Counted from the first letter of the stretch, positions 26,450 to 35,414 are shown. The stretch is DNA of 64,000 nt from Clavibacter michiganensis (GCF_021216655.1 NZ_CP080437.1:2976001-3040000); one strand, 5' to 3'. Notes: a model not told the origin generated them from the sequence alone. Made by a program: numbers and translations.

Positions 26450-27262
26450 ATGAGCGACACGCACGACGACCGCCGGCCGGACACGGACGACGGGCAGGCG
26501 AGGGCCCAGGCCGACGCGGCGGCGGAGCCGGCGCACGCGGCCGGGCCGTACGCGCCCCAGCCCTATCCACCCGCCGCCTATCCGCCCGCCGCGTATCCGG
26601 GCGGCCCGCACTCCGGCGGCCCGCACTCCGGCGGCCCGTACCCCGGCGGCCCGTACCCCGGCGGGTACGGGGGTGCCGTGCCGCCGCCCGGCTACGGCAT
26701 GGTCCTGCTGCCGCACGCGCAGCGCCCGCTGCCCCCGCACATCGATCCCGCCTGGCGCCTCGCGGGCGTCGGCCGCCGGGCGGCCGGCCGGATCCTCGAC
26801 CAGGTCGTCTTCGGGCTCGTCGGCGGGCTCTCGGCCGGGGCCTTCATCGTCCCGCTGCAGGGCATCGCCCGGCAGCGGATCGACGACCTGCAGCTGTTCG
26901 GCGAGGCCGCCGACGACATGATGGACTCCTACTTCGGCGGCGCCATGCTCGGCTTCCTCATCAGCATGGTCGCGTACCTGCTCATCGCCACGTGGTGGCT
27001 CGGCTGGAAGGGCACGACGCCCGGCAAGGCGATGGTCGGGATCCGCGTCCAGCGCTTCTCGGAGCCCGGCACGCTCGGCTTCGGCCGGGCCCTCCTCCGC
27101 GGCGTGGTGCAGAACGGGTTCGTCCTCGGCTGGCTGTTCACGGTCTGGCTGCCCTACGCGTCCGTCGGCTGGGACTCGCGGCACCTCCTCCGCGGCTGGC
27201 ACGACCTCGCCGCCGACGACGTCGTGCTCGCCCGCCGCGCGGAGGCCTTCCCCTCCTACTGA
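26450..27262 (+). CDS. RDD-family membrane protein with Pro/Gly-rich repeats
   Basis: A 270-residue protein. An acidic start is followed by a Pro/Gly/Tyr-rich low-complexity region (about residues 30-85) that includes a four-fold 15-bp DNA repeat. The RDD domain follows, with GVGRRAAGRILDQVVFGLVG (Arg and Asp of RDD), a middle helix, and WLGWKGTTPGKAMVGIRVQR typical of the domain, then RALLRG. There are three to four membrane helices. RDD proteins have been linked to ion exchange, but the role is unsettled. GGGGAGA lies before the ATG. Confidence 0.85.
   Translation: MSDTHDDRRPDTDDGQARAQADAAAEPAHAAGPYAPQPYPPAAYPPAAYPGGPHSGGPHSGGPYPGGPYPGGYGGAVPPPGYGMVLLPHAQRPLPPHIDPAWRLAGVGRRAAGRILDQVVFGLVGGLSAGAFIVPLQGIARQRIDDLQLFGEAADDMMDSYFGGAMLGFLISMVAYLLIATWWLGWKGTTPGKAMVGIRVQRFSEPGTLGFGRALLRGVVQNGFVLGWLFTVWLPYASVGWDSRHLLRGWHDLAADDVVLARRAEAFPSY
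26600..26659 (+). repeat. Four tandem 15-bp repeats inside the RDD gene
   Basis: Two identical units GGCGGCCCGCACTCC followed by two identical units GGCGGCCCGTACCCC encode GGPHS twice and GGPYP twice. Copy number could vary by slippage between strains without shifting the frame. Confidence 0.85.
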
Positions 27263-27453
27263 CGGCGGCGTCGGACGCGCCCGGGGCGCGGGGAGCCTGA
27301 CGAGGGCCTGGGAGAAGGATCGGCCGCGGAATGCCGCCCCGGGCGGATCGGGTTGCCCCAAGGCGGTCCGCACGGGCCGCTGGCCCCGCCGCCCTCCCCG
27401 ACGCGATCCGTCGCGGTGCGCGCCGGCCACCCGCGAGACGAAGGATCCACCAC

Positions 27454-28527
27454 GTGAAGCTGTTCTCCCCCGTCGCCCTCGGCGCCCTCGAGCTCCCCAA
27501 CCGCGTCGCCATGGCGCCCCTGACCCGCATGCGCTCCGACGAGCACGGCGTGCCCGGCGACATCGTCGTCGAGTACTACCGGCAGCGCGCGTCCACCGGC
27601 CTCATCGTCTCCGAGGGCGTGTTCACGAGCGAGCGCAGCAAGGCGTACCCGGGCCAGCCCGGCATCGTCACGGACGAGCAGATCGCCGGCTGGCGTCGGG
27701 TCACCGACGCGGTGCACGAGGCCGGCGGCCGCATCGTCATGCAGCTCATGCACGGCGGCCGCGTCTCGCACGAGGAGATCACGGGCGGCCTGCCGCTGCT
27801 CGCGCCGAGCGCCATCGCGATCCAGGGCGAGGTGCACACGCCCACCGGCAAGGCGCCGTACCCCGTGCCGAGCGAGCCGGCGACCGACGAGGTCCCCCTC
27901 ATCGTCGACGAGCTGACGGTCGCCGCCCGCAACGCGGTCGACGCCGGGTTCGACGGCGTCGAGATCCACTCCGCCAACGGCTACCTGCTGCACGAGTTCC
28001 TCTCGCCCGTCTCGAACGTGCGCACGGACGCCTACGGCGGATCGCCGGAGAACCGCGCGAAGCTCGGCATCGACGTGGCGCACGCGGTCTCCCGCGAGAT
28101 CGGCGCCGAGCGCGTCGGCATCCGCATCTCGCCGTCGCACAACATCCAGGACGTGCTCGAGGAGGACGCCGACGAGACCCGCGCCACCTACGAGGCGCTG
28201 CTGTCCGGCATCGCGCCGCTCGGCCTCGCCTACGTGAGCATCCTGCACGCGGAGCCCGCGGGCGACCTCGTGCAGGGCCTCCGGAAGACGTTCGGCGGGC
28301 CGCTCATGATCAACAGCGGCTTCGGCGTGCAGACCGAGCGCGACGAGGCGATCCAGCTGGTCGAGGAGGGCGCGGCCGACGTCGTGGCCGTCGGCCGCAT
28401 GGTCATCGCCAACCCCGACCTCGTCGAGCGCTGGGAGTCCGGCGCGGAGACGAACGAGCCGAACCCGGCCACGTTCTACGGCCCCGGTGCCGAGGGCTAC
28501 ACCGACTACCCGGCGCTCGCGAGCTGA
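27454..28527 (+). CDS. Old yellow enzyme-type NAD(P)H:flavin oxidoreductase (ene-reductase)
   Basis: A 357-residue FMN-barrel enzyme. Seen are [20 protein letters not shown] at the N-terminus, [11 protein letters not shown], the active-site pair in [18 protein letters not shown] (His/Asn), and the phosphate-binding end [12 protein letters not shown] with [13 protein letters not shown]. It reduces activated C=C bonds of unsaturated carbonyls or nitro compounds in other members. GTG 27454 follows GAAGGA. It stands alone; the 191 bases upstream show no gene. Confidence 0.9.
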   Translation: MKLFSPVALGALELPNRVAMAPLTRMRSDEHGVPGDIVVEYYRQRASTGLIVSEGVFTSERSKAYPGQPGIVTDEQIAGWRRVTDAVHEAGGRIVMQLMHGGRVSHEEITGGLPLLAPSAIAIQGEVHTPTGKAPYPVPSEPATDEVPLIVDELTVAARNAVDAGFDGVEIHSANGYLLHEFLSPVSNVRTDAYGGSPENRAKLGIDVAHAVSREIGAERVGIRISPSHNIQDVLEEDADETRATYEALLSGIAPLGLAYVSILHAEPAGDLVQGLRKTFGGPLMINSGFGVQTERDEAIQLVEEGAADVVAVGRMVIANPDLVERWESGAETNEPNPATFYGPGAEGYTDYPALAS

Positions 28528-28563
28528 TCCGCATCGCCTGACCGGCTCCGGCCGGCACCGCCC

Positions 28564-28600
28564 GAGGCCGGGCTCACCCCGACGGGGCGAGCCCGGCCTC
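28564..28600. terminator. Hairpin overlapping the response-regulator stop codon
   Basis: GAGGCCGGGCTC (28564-28575) pairs with GAGCCCGGCCTC (28589-28600), with inner CCCC/GGGG pairing. The stem includes the end of the minus-strand regulator gene (stop 28574-28576) and lies 37 bases after the plus-strand ene-reductase stop, so it may end both transcripts. Confidence 0.6.
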
Positions 28601-29296
28601 GTGCACGAGCACGGCGACCTGCACGCGGCCCTCGACGCCGAGCTTGTCGAGCACGTGCCCCACGTGGGTCTTGACGGTCGCGACGCCGAGGTAGAGGTCG
28701 GCGGCGATGCGCGCGTTCGACCAGCCGCGCGCGATCGCGAGCGCGACCTCCTGCTCGCGCTCGGTCAGCGTCTGGAAGCGCTCCCGCTCGGCCGTGCGGT
28801 CGGCGCGATCGCGCTGCGCGGCCACGCCGATCACGGTGTCGAGCACGGACGGCGAGAGGATCGATCGGCCCGCCGCCACCTGACGCACCGCGTGGACGAG
28901 GTCCACCGGCGGCGTGTCCTTGAGCAGGAAGCCGCGCGCGCCCGCCCGGAGCGCCCCCAGCACGAGCTCGTCGGCGTCGAAGGTCGTGAGGACGATGACC
29001 GGCAGGTCGGGGCGGCGGGCGACCTCGCGGGCCGTGGCGGTGATCCCGTCGCAGACCGGCATGCGGATGTCCATCAGCACGACGTCGGGCGCGGTGCGCG
29101 CGATCACGGTGCCGGCCGCGAGCCCGTCGGCCGCCTCGCCCACCACCTCGAGGCCGTGCCCGCCGCCCAGCAGCATCGCGAGGCCCGCGCGGACGAGCGC
29201 GTCGTCGTCGACGATCACGACGCGGATCGGCGGGCCGCCCGCGGGCACGACGCCCGGCAGGCCGGCGCCGGTGGGGAGGGTGCCGCTCGCGCTCAT
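28574..29296 (-). CDS. NarL/LuxR-type response regulator
   Basis: A 240-residue protein. The receiver domain (about residues 24-140) has the acidic pocket [13 protein letters not shown], the phospho-Asp in [14 protein letters not shown] (about 75) and Lys in [12 protein letters not shown]. The C-terminal LuxR helix-turn-helix is seen as [20 protein letters not shown] and [20 protein letters not shown]. It lies 11 bases after the histidine kinase gene, so the two form a two-component pair. Targets are not evident; no transporter is adjacent. Confidence 0.93.
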   Translation of the reverse strand: MSASGTLPTGAGLPGVVPAGGPPIRVVIVDDDALVRAGLAMLLGGGHGLEVVGEAADGLAAGTVIARTAPDVVLMDIRMPVCDGITATAREVARRPDLPVIVLTTFDADELVLGALRAGARGFLLKDTPPVDLVHAVRQVAAGRSILSPSVLDTVIGVAAQRDRADRTAERERFQTLTEREQEVALAIARGWSNARIAADLYLGVATVKTHVGHVLDKLGVEGRVQVAVLVHEAGLAPSG

Positions 29297-29307
29297 GGCG
29301 TCGCCGC

Positions 29308-30528
29308 TCACGCCGTCCACGGGAGCACCGCCTCGACGATGTGCTGACCATCGCGTCGGGAGACGTCGAGCGTGCCGTCCACGGCGTGGGCGCGCTCGGC
29401 GATCCCGGCGAGGCCGTGGCCGCGGGTCGAGGCGGGTGGCTCGGACGCGGCGGGCGGGGGTGCCGGGTTCCGCACGACGATGCGCAGGCGTCCGCCGGGG
29501 CGGCCGTCGAGCGACACCTCGACCGGCGCGCCCGGCGCATGCCGCCGCGCGTTCGTCAGGCACTCCTGGATGGCGCGGTAGGCGTGCCGCGAGGTGGTCG
29601 CGGGCAGCCGCGGCAGGTCGTCGCGGGTGCCGGGGTCGACGTCCGCGTGCACCTCGACGCCGAGGGCGCGGGCCTCGTCGAGGAGCGCGGGGAGGTCGGC
29701 GAGCGTCGGTTGCGGGGGCAGCGTGGCGGGCGCGCCCGACGGATCGCGCAGCACCCCCAGCACGCCGCGCAGCTCGGTGAGGGCCGTGCGGGCGTTGTCG
29801 CGCACCACGCCGGCGGTCGCGCGGACCTCTGCCGCGTCGAGGTCGTCGCGGTACTCCAGCGCCCCCGCGTGCAGGGCGACGAGCGACAGCCGGTGGGCGA
29901 GCACGTCGTGCATCTCCCGGGCGATCCGGGTGCGCTCGCGGTCCGCCGCCTGCGCGGATCGGAGGGCCTGCTCCTCCTCCGCGAGCCGGGCGCGCTCCCG
30001 GAGCGACGCCAGCAGCTCGCGGCGGCCGCCGAGGTAGAGCCCGAGGAGGATGAGGAGACCGAGCACCACGAGGATCAGCGCCGCCGTGAGCGGCAGCTCC
30101 TCCGGCGTCACGGGCAGGTAGGAGAGGCCGGCGACCTCCCACGTTCCGACGGCCGCGATCCAGACGGCGGCGGCGGCGGCGATCTCCTTCGGCCGGCGGC
30201 GGATCGCGAGCGACACGAGTGCGATGCCTGAGGCGAGGAGCCCGATGCTCGACACGGCTGCGATGACGCCCAGCACCGCCGCGACCGCGAGGGGCGCGAA
30301 CCGGCGCAGCGGCAGGATCGCGATGCCGAGCAGCCCGGCGGCCGCGTCGAGAAGGAGCAGGAGCTCGATCCGGATCCCGGTCGCACCTGCCTCGTCCACG
30401 AACGTGAGCATGGCACCGAACGAGAGCGCGCCCACCACGAGCGACAGCGCCACGAGGGCCGCCTCCCGGCCGATCGCACGGGCAAGGCGGGCGGGCCCGA
30501 TGCGGGGGACGAGCGTGGGGGAGGGCAT
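29308..30528 (-). CDS. NarL-family sensor histidine kinase
   Basis: A 406-residue protein. Five to six membrane helices in the first 165 residues form the sensor region with no large external loop. A short coiled coil follows, then the HisKA_3 motif [20 protein letters not shown] (phospho-His about 208) and the HATPase domain with [16 protein letters not shown] and [24 protein letters not shown] at 30535-30540 lies exactly six bases before the ATG, so the two-gene mRNA is probably leaderless. The sensing of membrane or envelope state is an inference from the topology. Confidence 0.93.
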   Translation of the reverse strand: MPSPTLVPRIGPARLARAIGREAALVALSLVVGALSFGAMLTFVDEAGATGIRIELLLLLDAAAGLLGIAILPLRRFAPLAVAAVLGVIAAVSSIGLLASGIALVSLAIRRRPKEIAAAAAVWIAAVGTWEVAGLSYLPVTPEELPLTAALILVVLGLLILLGLYLGGRRELLASLRERARLAEEEQALRSAQAADRERTRIAREMHDVLAHRLSLVALHAGALEYRDDLDAAEVRATAGVVRDNARTALTELRGVLGVLRDPSGAPATLPPQPTLADLPALLDEARALGVEVHADVDPGTRDDLPRLPATTSRHAYRAIQECLTNARRHAPGAPVEVSLDGRPGGRLRIVVRNPAPPPAASEPPASTRGHGLAGIAERAHAVDGTLDVSRRDGQHIVEAVLPWTA

Positions 30529-30593
30529 GCCCCGACCCTACGGAGCGCGGCGCGCCCGCCGGATCGACCGGAAGGGGGAGATGGGCGCGCGGG

Positions 30594-30950
30594 TCAGCGC
30601 GCGGTGCGGGCCGCGCGACGCTCGGCGCGGGAGGCGCGCCACCGGCGCCACGCGTCCCAGAAGCGGTGCAGCTGGCGCTTGAGGAACACGTTCACGCGAT
30701 GCGCGGCGGGGAACTCGGTGCCGAGCACGGCGATCCCGAGGAAGACGATGAGCCAACCGGGGCCGGGCAGCGGGATGAGCACGATGCCGACGAGGACGAT
30801 GGCGATGCCGAGGAGCCCCACGAGGATCCGGTAGAGCCAGCGGGCCTTGGGGTGCAGCTCGATCCAGGCCCGGCATCGGCGCAGGAACCGCCGGAGCGGA
30901 TGCGCGTGGCTGGAGCCCGCCTCGTACTCGCGGGTCAGGGTGTCGGACAT
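30594..30950 (-). CDS. TIGR02611-family membrane protein (PGPGW motif)
   Basis: A 118-residue protein of normal size for the family. Two closely spaced membrane helices (about residues 43-60 and 62-82) are joined around IPLPGPGWLIVFLG, the PGPGW signature. The C-terminus is strongly basic (Arg-rich). TAGCGT at 30957-30962 lies exactly six bases before the ATG (leaderless). Function is unknown; it is widespread in actinobacteria. Confidence 0.88.
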   Translation of the reverse strand: MSDTLTREYEAGSSHAHPLRRFLRRCRAWIELHPKARWLYRILVGLLGIAIVLVGIVLIPLPGPGWLIVFLGIAVLGTEFPAAHRVNVFLKRQLHRFWDAWRRWRASRAERRAARTAR

Positions 30951-31054
30951 GGTCTCACGCTACGGGCGGGGCCTGGGAAGCGTCTCCCTCATCCGGGGAA
31001 TCCGCAGGATGACGTGTCGACCAGGGGCCGGGCGCCGTCGTCAGCGGCGGAGCG

Positions 31055-31654
31055 TCAGCTCGCGGCCGGCGCCGTGATCCGCCGGGCCGCCTCGACGACG
31101 GCCGCGCGGTCCGCGGCGCGCGCCCGGGGCGAGTCCGCGTGCATCGCCGGGTAGGGCGACTGCACCCACGCCTGCGCGAGCGCGAACAGCATCGTGAGGA
31201 GGCGCTGCGGATCCCACGACGGGTCGATGTGGCCCTCCTCCTGCCCGCGGCGGACCGCCTGCACCTTGGCCGACGGCGACGTCGCGCTGTGCGGCACGTC
31301 GAGCTCCAGGCCGTCGAGCCGCGCCCACGCGAGCATGCGGCGGTGCTGCGGGTGCTCGTATGCGTGGTCGAAGAGCTGGCCGACGAAGCCGGGGAGGTCG
31401 GCGGGATCCAGCGTCACGGCGGAGAAGAACTCCACGCCGTTGAGCTTCAGCACCGCGTGGAACAGCGACTCCTTGTCGGTGAAGTGCGCGTACAGCCGCT
31501 CCTTGCTCGCGCGGCCCGAGCGGGCGATGCGGTCGACCCGCGCGCCCGCCAGCCCGTGGGCGGCGAACTCCTCGCGCGCGGCCAGGAGGATGCGGTGCCG
31601 GACGTCGTCCTGCTTCTCGTCGGTCGGTCGGGCGGACCCCGTCGTCTCTGCCAT
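31055..31654 (-). CDS. TetR-family repressor of the adjacent exporter
   Basis: A 199-residue protein. The helix-turn-helix is at residues 20-65 (RHRILLAAREEFAAHGLAGA, ASKERLYAHFTDKESLFHAV). The rest is a helical ligand/dimer domain. TACGCT at 31661-31666 lies exactly six bases before the ATG, so the mRNA should be leaderless. A perfect 22-bp palindrome covers the region upstream of both this promoter and that of the divergent MFS gene. Repression of both, relieved by a drug-like ligand, is strongly suggested. Confidence 0.93.
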   Translation of the reverse strand: MAETTGSARPTDEKQDDVRHRILLAAREEFAAHGLAGARVDRIARSGRASKERLYAHFTDKESLFHAVLKLNGVEFFSAVTLDPADLPGFVGQLFDHAYEHPQHRRMLAWARLDGLELDVPHSATSPSAKVQAVRRGQEEGHIDPSWDPQRLLTMLFALAQAWVQSPYPAMHADSPRARAADRAAVVEAARRITAPAAS

Positions 31655-31668
31655 GTGAACAGCGTATG

Positions 31669-31690
31669 TCAAACGAACCGGTTCGTTTGA
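31669..31690. promoter_or_regulatory. TetR operator, perfect 22-bp palindrome
   Basis: The arms TCAAACGAAC and GTTCGTTTGA flank a central CG. The site begins two bases beyond the TetR -10 hexamer and overlaps the MFS -35 hexamer (31687-31692), so bound repressor would block both divergent promoters. Confidence 0.85.
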
Positions 31691-31716
31691 CTCCGTCCAC
31701 GATGCCGCCCTAGATT
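31687..31716 (+). promoter_or_regulatory. Promoter of the DHA2 exporter gene
   Basis: -35 TTGACT at 31687-31692, an 18-base spacer and -10 TAGATT at 31711-31716. Transcription should begin near 31723, which places a TTG codon at 31715 outside the mRNA. Confidence 0.7.
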
Positions 31717-31765
31717 GGACCGTCCTCGCCCGCCCGGGCGCCGCACGACCATCCAGGAGCACCAG

Positions 31766-33298
31766 ATCTCGCACGCACGCACCCCTGAGGACGCACCGCC
31801 GTCCACGTCCTCCGCATCGCTCGCCGGCCCCGCCGCACCCACCGGCCCCGCCGCTCCGGCCGCGCCGTCCGCCCGCAGCAAGTGGATCCTCCTCGCCGTC
31901 GTCGCCCTCGCCCAGCTGATGGTCGTGCTCGACGGCACCATCGTGAACATCGCCCTGCCCGCCGCCCAGCGCGACCTCGGCATGACCGACGCCGACCGCA
32001 CGTGGGTCGTCACCGTCTACGCGCTCGCCTTCGGCTCGCTCCTCCTGCTCGGCGGCCGCATCGCCGACTACTGGGGCCGCAAGCGCTCCTTCCTCCTCGG
32101 CATGGTCGGCTTCGCGGCGGCCAGCGCGATCGGCGGGTTCGCCGTCTCGAGCGAGACGCTCCTCATCGCGCGCGGCCTCCAGGGCGTCTTCGCCGCGCTC
32201 CTCGCGCCCGCCGCGCTCGCGCTCCTGTCGGTGACGTTCCCGTCCGGCCCCGACCGCGTCAAGGCGTTCGCGGTCTACGGCACCATCGCCGGATCCGGTG
32301 CGGCCGTCGGCCTGCTGCTCGGCGGCGTGCTCACCGAGTACCTCAGCTGGCACTGGTGCCTGCTCGTCAACGTGCCCATCGCGATCGTCGCGATCGTCGC
32401 CGGCATCCCGCTCGTGAAGGAGAGCCGCGCCGACGGCGACCGCAGCTACGACGTGCCCGGCGCCCTCCTCGTCACCCTCGGCCTCGCATCCATCGTCTAC
32501 GGCTTCTCCCGCGCGGAGAACGGCTGGACGCAGCCCGACACCATCGGCTTCCTCGCGCTCGGCGTGGGGATCATGGTCGCCTTCGTGTGGTGGGAGTCGC
32601 GGGCGCGCAACCCGCTGCTGCCGCTCCGCGTGGTGGCCGACCGCACCCGCGGCGGCGCGTACCTCACCTCGGTGATGGTGGGCGCGGCGCTCCTCGGCGG
32701 GCTGCTCTACCTCACGCTGCACTTCCAGATCGTGCTCGGCATGTCGCCGTTGATCTCGGGCCTCGCGTCGCTGCCGATGGCCGCGACCATCATGCTCACG
32801 GCCCCGCAGGTCGCCCGCCTCCTCCCGAAGGTCGGCCCGCGCGTCCTCATGACGATCGGCCCGCTCCTCGCGGCCGCGGGGCTCCTGTGGTTCAGCCGGA
32901 TCACGGTCGACGGCGCGTACGTCGTGCAGGTGCTGCCCGGCCAGATCCTCCTCGGCATCGGGCTCGCGTTCGTGTTCGTGCCCATGCAGAACGTCGCGCT
33001 CTCCGGCATCGAGCCGCGGGACGCGGGCGTCGCGGGCGCGGCGCTCACGGGCACGCAGCAGATCGGCGGATCCATCGGCACGGCCGTCTTCACGGCCCTG
33101 TTCGCCTCCGCCGTCACCGCGTCGGTCACCGACGGCGTGGCGAACCCGCTGCAGCAGCAGGTCGACGGGTACCACGTGGTGTTCCTCGCCGCGGCGATCG
33201 GCGTGGCCTGCGCATCGATCATCTCCTGGTCGATGGTGCGCGTCCCGCTCGAGCGCTTCCGCGAGGGCGCCTCGACCGAGGCCGTCAGCATGCACTGA
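31766..33298 (+). CDS. DHA2-family MFS drug exporter; probable ATC start
   Basis: About 510 residues with 14 predicted membrane helices. Motif A is GGRIADYWGRKR and motif C lies in VYGTIAGSGAAVGLLLGGVL. The first helix begins SKWILLAVVALAQLMVVLDG. The only canonical in-frame starts are TTG 31715, which lies inside the -10, and an ATG at 31918 within helix 1. AGGAG at 31755-31759 stands six bases before ATC 31766, so the gene seems to start at ATC, with a Pro/Ala/Ser-rich cytoplasmic N-terminus. It is divergent from the TetR repressor and controlled by the shared palindrome. Substrate is unknown. Confidence 0.9.
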   Translation: MSHARTPEDAPPSTSSASLAGPAAPTGPAAPAAPSARSKWILLAVVALAQLMVVLDGTIVNIALPAAQRDLGMTDADRTWVVTVYALAFGSLLLLGGRIADYWGRKRSFLLGMVGFAAASAIGGFAVSSETLLIARGLQGVFAALLAPAALALLSVTFPSGPDRVKAFAVYGTIAGSGAAVGLLLGGVLTEYLSWHWCLLVNVPIAIVAIVAGIPLVKESRADGDRSYDVPGALLVTLGLASIVYGFSRAENGWTQPDTIGFLALGVGIMVAFVWWESRARNPLLPLRVVADRTRGGAYLTSVMVGAALLGGLLYLTLHFQIVLGMSPLISGLASLPMAATIMLTAPQVARLLPKVGPRVLMTIGPLLAAAGLLWFSRITVDGAYVVQVLPGQILLGIGLAFVFVPMQNVALSGIEPRDAGVAGAALTGTQQIGGSIGTAVFTALFASAVTASVTDGVANPLQQQVDGYHVVFLAAAIGVACASIISWSMVRVPLERFREGASTEAVSMH

Positions 33299-33315
33299 TC
33301 CCGCGCCGGATCGCG

Positions 33316-33356
33316 CGACGACGCCCCTCCCGCATCGCGCGGGAGGGGCGTCGTCG
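33316..33356 (+). terminator. Terminator after the MFS gene
   Basis: A perfect 18-bp stem (CGACGACGCCCCTCCCGC at 33316-33333 with its complement at 33339-33356) and a five-base loop, 18 bases after the MFS stop. Sixteen bases of each arm recur in the hairpin at 34330-34379. Confidence 0.85.
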
Positions 33357-33483
33357 CCTCCCGGCCGGGTCGGCACATGAAGTCGCGCTGACCTCCGCCT
33401 CCGCCGGGGTGTGTGCGCTTCGCTCGCGCAAGTGCGCGACCTGCGAACCTCCCCCGAAGCACTCCGACTAGCTAGGAGCAACC

Positions 33484-34098
33484 ATGCGCATTCATCCGAT
33501 CCCCATCATGGGGGGCATCGCAGCCGTCGCACTGTCGACGCTTTCCTTCGCGTCCAGCGCCTCGGCGACGCCGACGAGGACTCCCTTGAGCCGCATCAGC
33601 GCCTCATTCTCCTCCGGGCCTGCTCGAACGGCGGACGTCTCCGACGCTGTTCCATCCACGGAGCGCATCGAGAGAGCCGGTATCGAGCTCCGCGAGAGCG
33701 CGGTTCCGCGGGACGCCGTCAGTACCGCATTCGGCCAGCGCGTGACGTACCGCATCGGCGACGGAGTGACCATCACCTACACCTACTCACCGGGAGGAGC
33801 GCCGGTGGTCGGGTCACCGACACAGGAGGAGCTGGGTAGTTCTCTCGTACGAGCCGGGGCGGATCCGTTCCCGTACGTCAGCCTCGACCCCTCCGAGCAA
33901 GCGGCTGGCGCGGCGGGCACGCTGGGCTTGCTGATCTGTGCGGCACTCGGCCCGGAGAGCGGTGGCCTCGGGTGCGCAGTCGGCGTCGGGGTGGGAGCGA
34001 CCATCGTCGCGGTAGCCACAGCCCATGGCGTCTGCACACGCAACCGGAATATGCGGATCTACCTTCCGACGTTGGAAGTACAGTGCCGTCGTGATTGA
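33484..34098 (+). CDS. Secreted protein with glycine-rich hydrophobic C-terminus, unknown
   Basis: A 204-residue protein. The signal peptide (hydrophobic core after RIHPIP, cleavage near ASATP, about residue 28) is followed by a polar Ser/Arg-rich region and YRIGDGVTITYTYSPGG. Then comes a hydrophobic Gly/Ala/Val stretch (about 145-182; LGLLICAALGPESGGLGCAV) and a basic tail RNRNMRIYLPTLEVQCRRD. Four Cys lie in the last third. AGGAG stands six bases before the ATG. GC content and codon choice are clearly lower and less biased than in neighbours. It overlaps the next small membrane-protein gene by eight bases. The layout recalls a secreted effector and its partner, but no family is recognised. 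Confidence 0.7.
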   Translation: MRIHPIPIMGGIAAVALSTLSFASSASATPTRTPLSRISASFSSGPARTADVSDAVPSTERIERAGIELRESAVPRDAVSTAFGQRVTYRIGDGVTITYTYSPGGAPVVGSPTQEELGSSLVRAGADPFPYVSLDPSEQAAGAAGTLGLLICAALGPESGGLGCAVGVGVGATIVAVATAHGVCTRNRNMRIYLPTLEVQCRRD

Positions 34099-34321
34099 AC
34101 CGGAGGACCACCGAGCAGATCGAAGCCGTGCCCTCGCATCGTCGTCCATCGTCGTCGCGTTCTTCCTCTTCTCGCAGTTGGTGATCGTGCCTCTGCTCGA
34201 CGGGCGTTCCCCTGCCACGCAGGCCGTGCCCGCGAGCGTGGTCGCTGTGCTCATGTTCGGCGTCACGTACCTGGTCTCCGTGTCCTTCCAGAAGCGCCGC
34301 CGGCGCCGAAGTCGCGACTAG
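34091..34321 (+). CDS. Small two-helix membrane protein overlapping the secreted-protein gene
   Basis: A 76-residue protein starting at GTG 34091, eight bases inside the preceding gene. Two membrane helices (SSSIVVAFFLFSQLVIVPLL and ASVVAVLMFGVTYLVSVSF) are joined by a short external loop, and the C-terminus is KRRRRRSRD. The inside-positive tail places both ends in the cytoplasm. An overlapping start implies coupled expression. Small proteins of this form next to secreted toxins are often immunity or export partners; that is only an inference here. Confidence 0.62.
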   Translation: MIEPEDHRADRSRALASSSIVVAFFLFSQLVIVPLLDGRSPATQAVPASVVAVLMFGVTYLVSVSFQKRRRRRSRD

Positions 34322-34329
34322 GGCGAAGG

Positions 34330-34379
34330 ACGACGCCCCTCCCGCACCGACCCTCATGGTCGGGCGGGAGGGGCGTCGT
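34330..34379. terminator. Terminator after the two-gene cassette
   Basis: A 16-bp outer stem (ACGACGCCCCTCCCGC at 34330-34345 with its complement at 34364-34379) is closed by an inner CCGACC/GGTCGG stem. It separates the cassette from the convergent LLM gene and repeats the arms of the hairpin at 33316. Confidence 0.8.
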
Positions 34380-34394
34380 CGTGCGCGGGCCGGG

Positions 34395-35414
34395 TCAGAC
34401 GGCGGGCGACCAGCCGAGGGCCGGGCCGAGGAGCTCGGCGATGTCGGTGAGGATCTGCTCGAGGTCGGCCTCGCCGAGGGTGAACGGCAGGGCGAACGCG
34501 ACCTCGTCGACGGCCTGGTACGCGGGGTCGGCGTGCAGGCGCGCGGCGATCTCCTCCGAGGTGCCCACGAGGTCCTCGGCGAAGAGCAGCCCCCGCGGAC
34601 CCTGCGGGACGCCCACCCGATGCGCCCGGGACGCCGCGTACGCCTCGTAGCGGGCGCGCTGCTCGGGGGTCGCGCGGTCGGTGGGGATCACGACGAGGCC
34701 CTGCGACACCCGGGCGTCGGCGCCGGTCGGATGGGCTGCCCGGTACGCGTCGATCTGCGCGCGCTGGTTCGCGCCGAAGTCCGGCCCGAGCTCGCCCTGG
34801 ATCACGCTCGACGTGAGGAGGCGGAAGCCGTTCTCGCCGGCCCAGACCGCGGAGCGCGTGCTCGCGGCGCCGTACCAGATCCGCTCGGCGAGTCCCGCGG
34901 CGTGCGGCTGCACGGTGGAGGCGTACTCCTCCTGTCCCTCGCGGGCGGCGGCGTCGCTGACGGTCCGGCCGTGCACGAGGTCGCGGAAGCGGAGGAGGCG
35001 GTCGTAGCCGAGGTCCTCGAGGTCGGCGGTCGTCGGGTAGATCGCGTCGCGGTACGTGTCGAAGCGCATGGGCGTGCCGATCGAGAAGCCCGGCTGGAGG
35101 CGGCCGCCGGTGAGGAGGTCGACGGTCGCGAGGTCCTCGGCGAGGCGGAACGGGTTCTCGGCGCCGATGGGCGTGACGGCCGTGCCGAGGTCGATGCGGC
35201 GCGTGCGCTGTGAGGCCGCGGCCATCACGGCGACGGGGGAGGAGATCCCGTGCTGCAGGTGGCGGTGCCGGAGCCACGCGCTGTCGAGGCCGAGCTGCTC
35301 GCCCCTCTCGATGATCCGGAGGGTGGCCTCGTGGCCCTCGGCGGGATCCGCCGGGTCGAACGTGCCGATGGTGAGGAAGCCGAGGCGGGCGAGCGGGGTA
35401 CCGGATGCGGGCAT
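34395..35414 (-). CDS. LLM-class flavin-dependent oxidoreductase, copy 1
   Basis: A 339-residue luciferase-like monooxygenase barrel. Motifs are RLGFLTIGTFDPADPAEG, LGLDSAWLRHRHLQHGISSP, RTRRIDLGTAVTPIGAENPF and [20 protein letters not shown]. It aligns end to end with the next gene (35494-36564), including the C-terminal LGPALGWSPA. TACCAT at 35421-35426 lies exactly six bases before the ATG, so the mRNA is probably leaderless. The substrate is unknown; such enzymes use FMNH2 or F420. Confidence 0.9.
   Translation of the reverse strand: MPASGTPLARLGFLTIGTFDPADPAEGHEATLRIIERGEQLGLDSAWLRHRHLQHGISSPVAVMAAASQRTRRIDLGTAVTPIGAENPFRLAEDLATVDLLTGGRLQPGFSIGTPMRFDTYRDAIYPTTADLEDLGYDRLLRFRDLVHGRTVSDAAAREGQEEYASTVQPHAAGLAERIWYGAASTRSAVWAGENGFRLLTSSVIQGELGPDFGANQRAQIDAYRAAHPTGADARVSQGLVVIPTDRATPEQRARYEAYAASRAHRVGVPQGPRGLLFAEDLVGTSEEIAARLHADPAYQAVDEVAFALPFTLGEADLEQILTDIAELLGPALGWSPAV

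Noticed and set aside
26545..26700. Pro/Gly/Tyr repeats as a possible adhesin or collagen-like domain
   Set aside because: The repeats precede an RDD membrane domain and are too short and irregular; such low-complexity N-termini are common in RDD proteins.
31715..31717. TTG as the start of the MFS gene
   Set aside because: It lies inside the TAGATT -10 hexamer, so it would not be in the mRNA, and it has no ribosome site.
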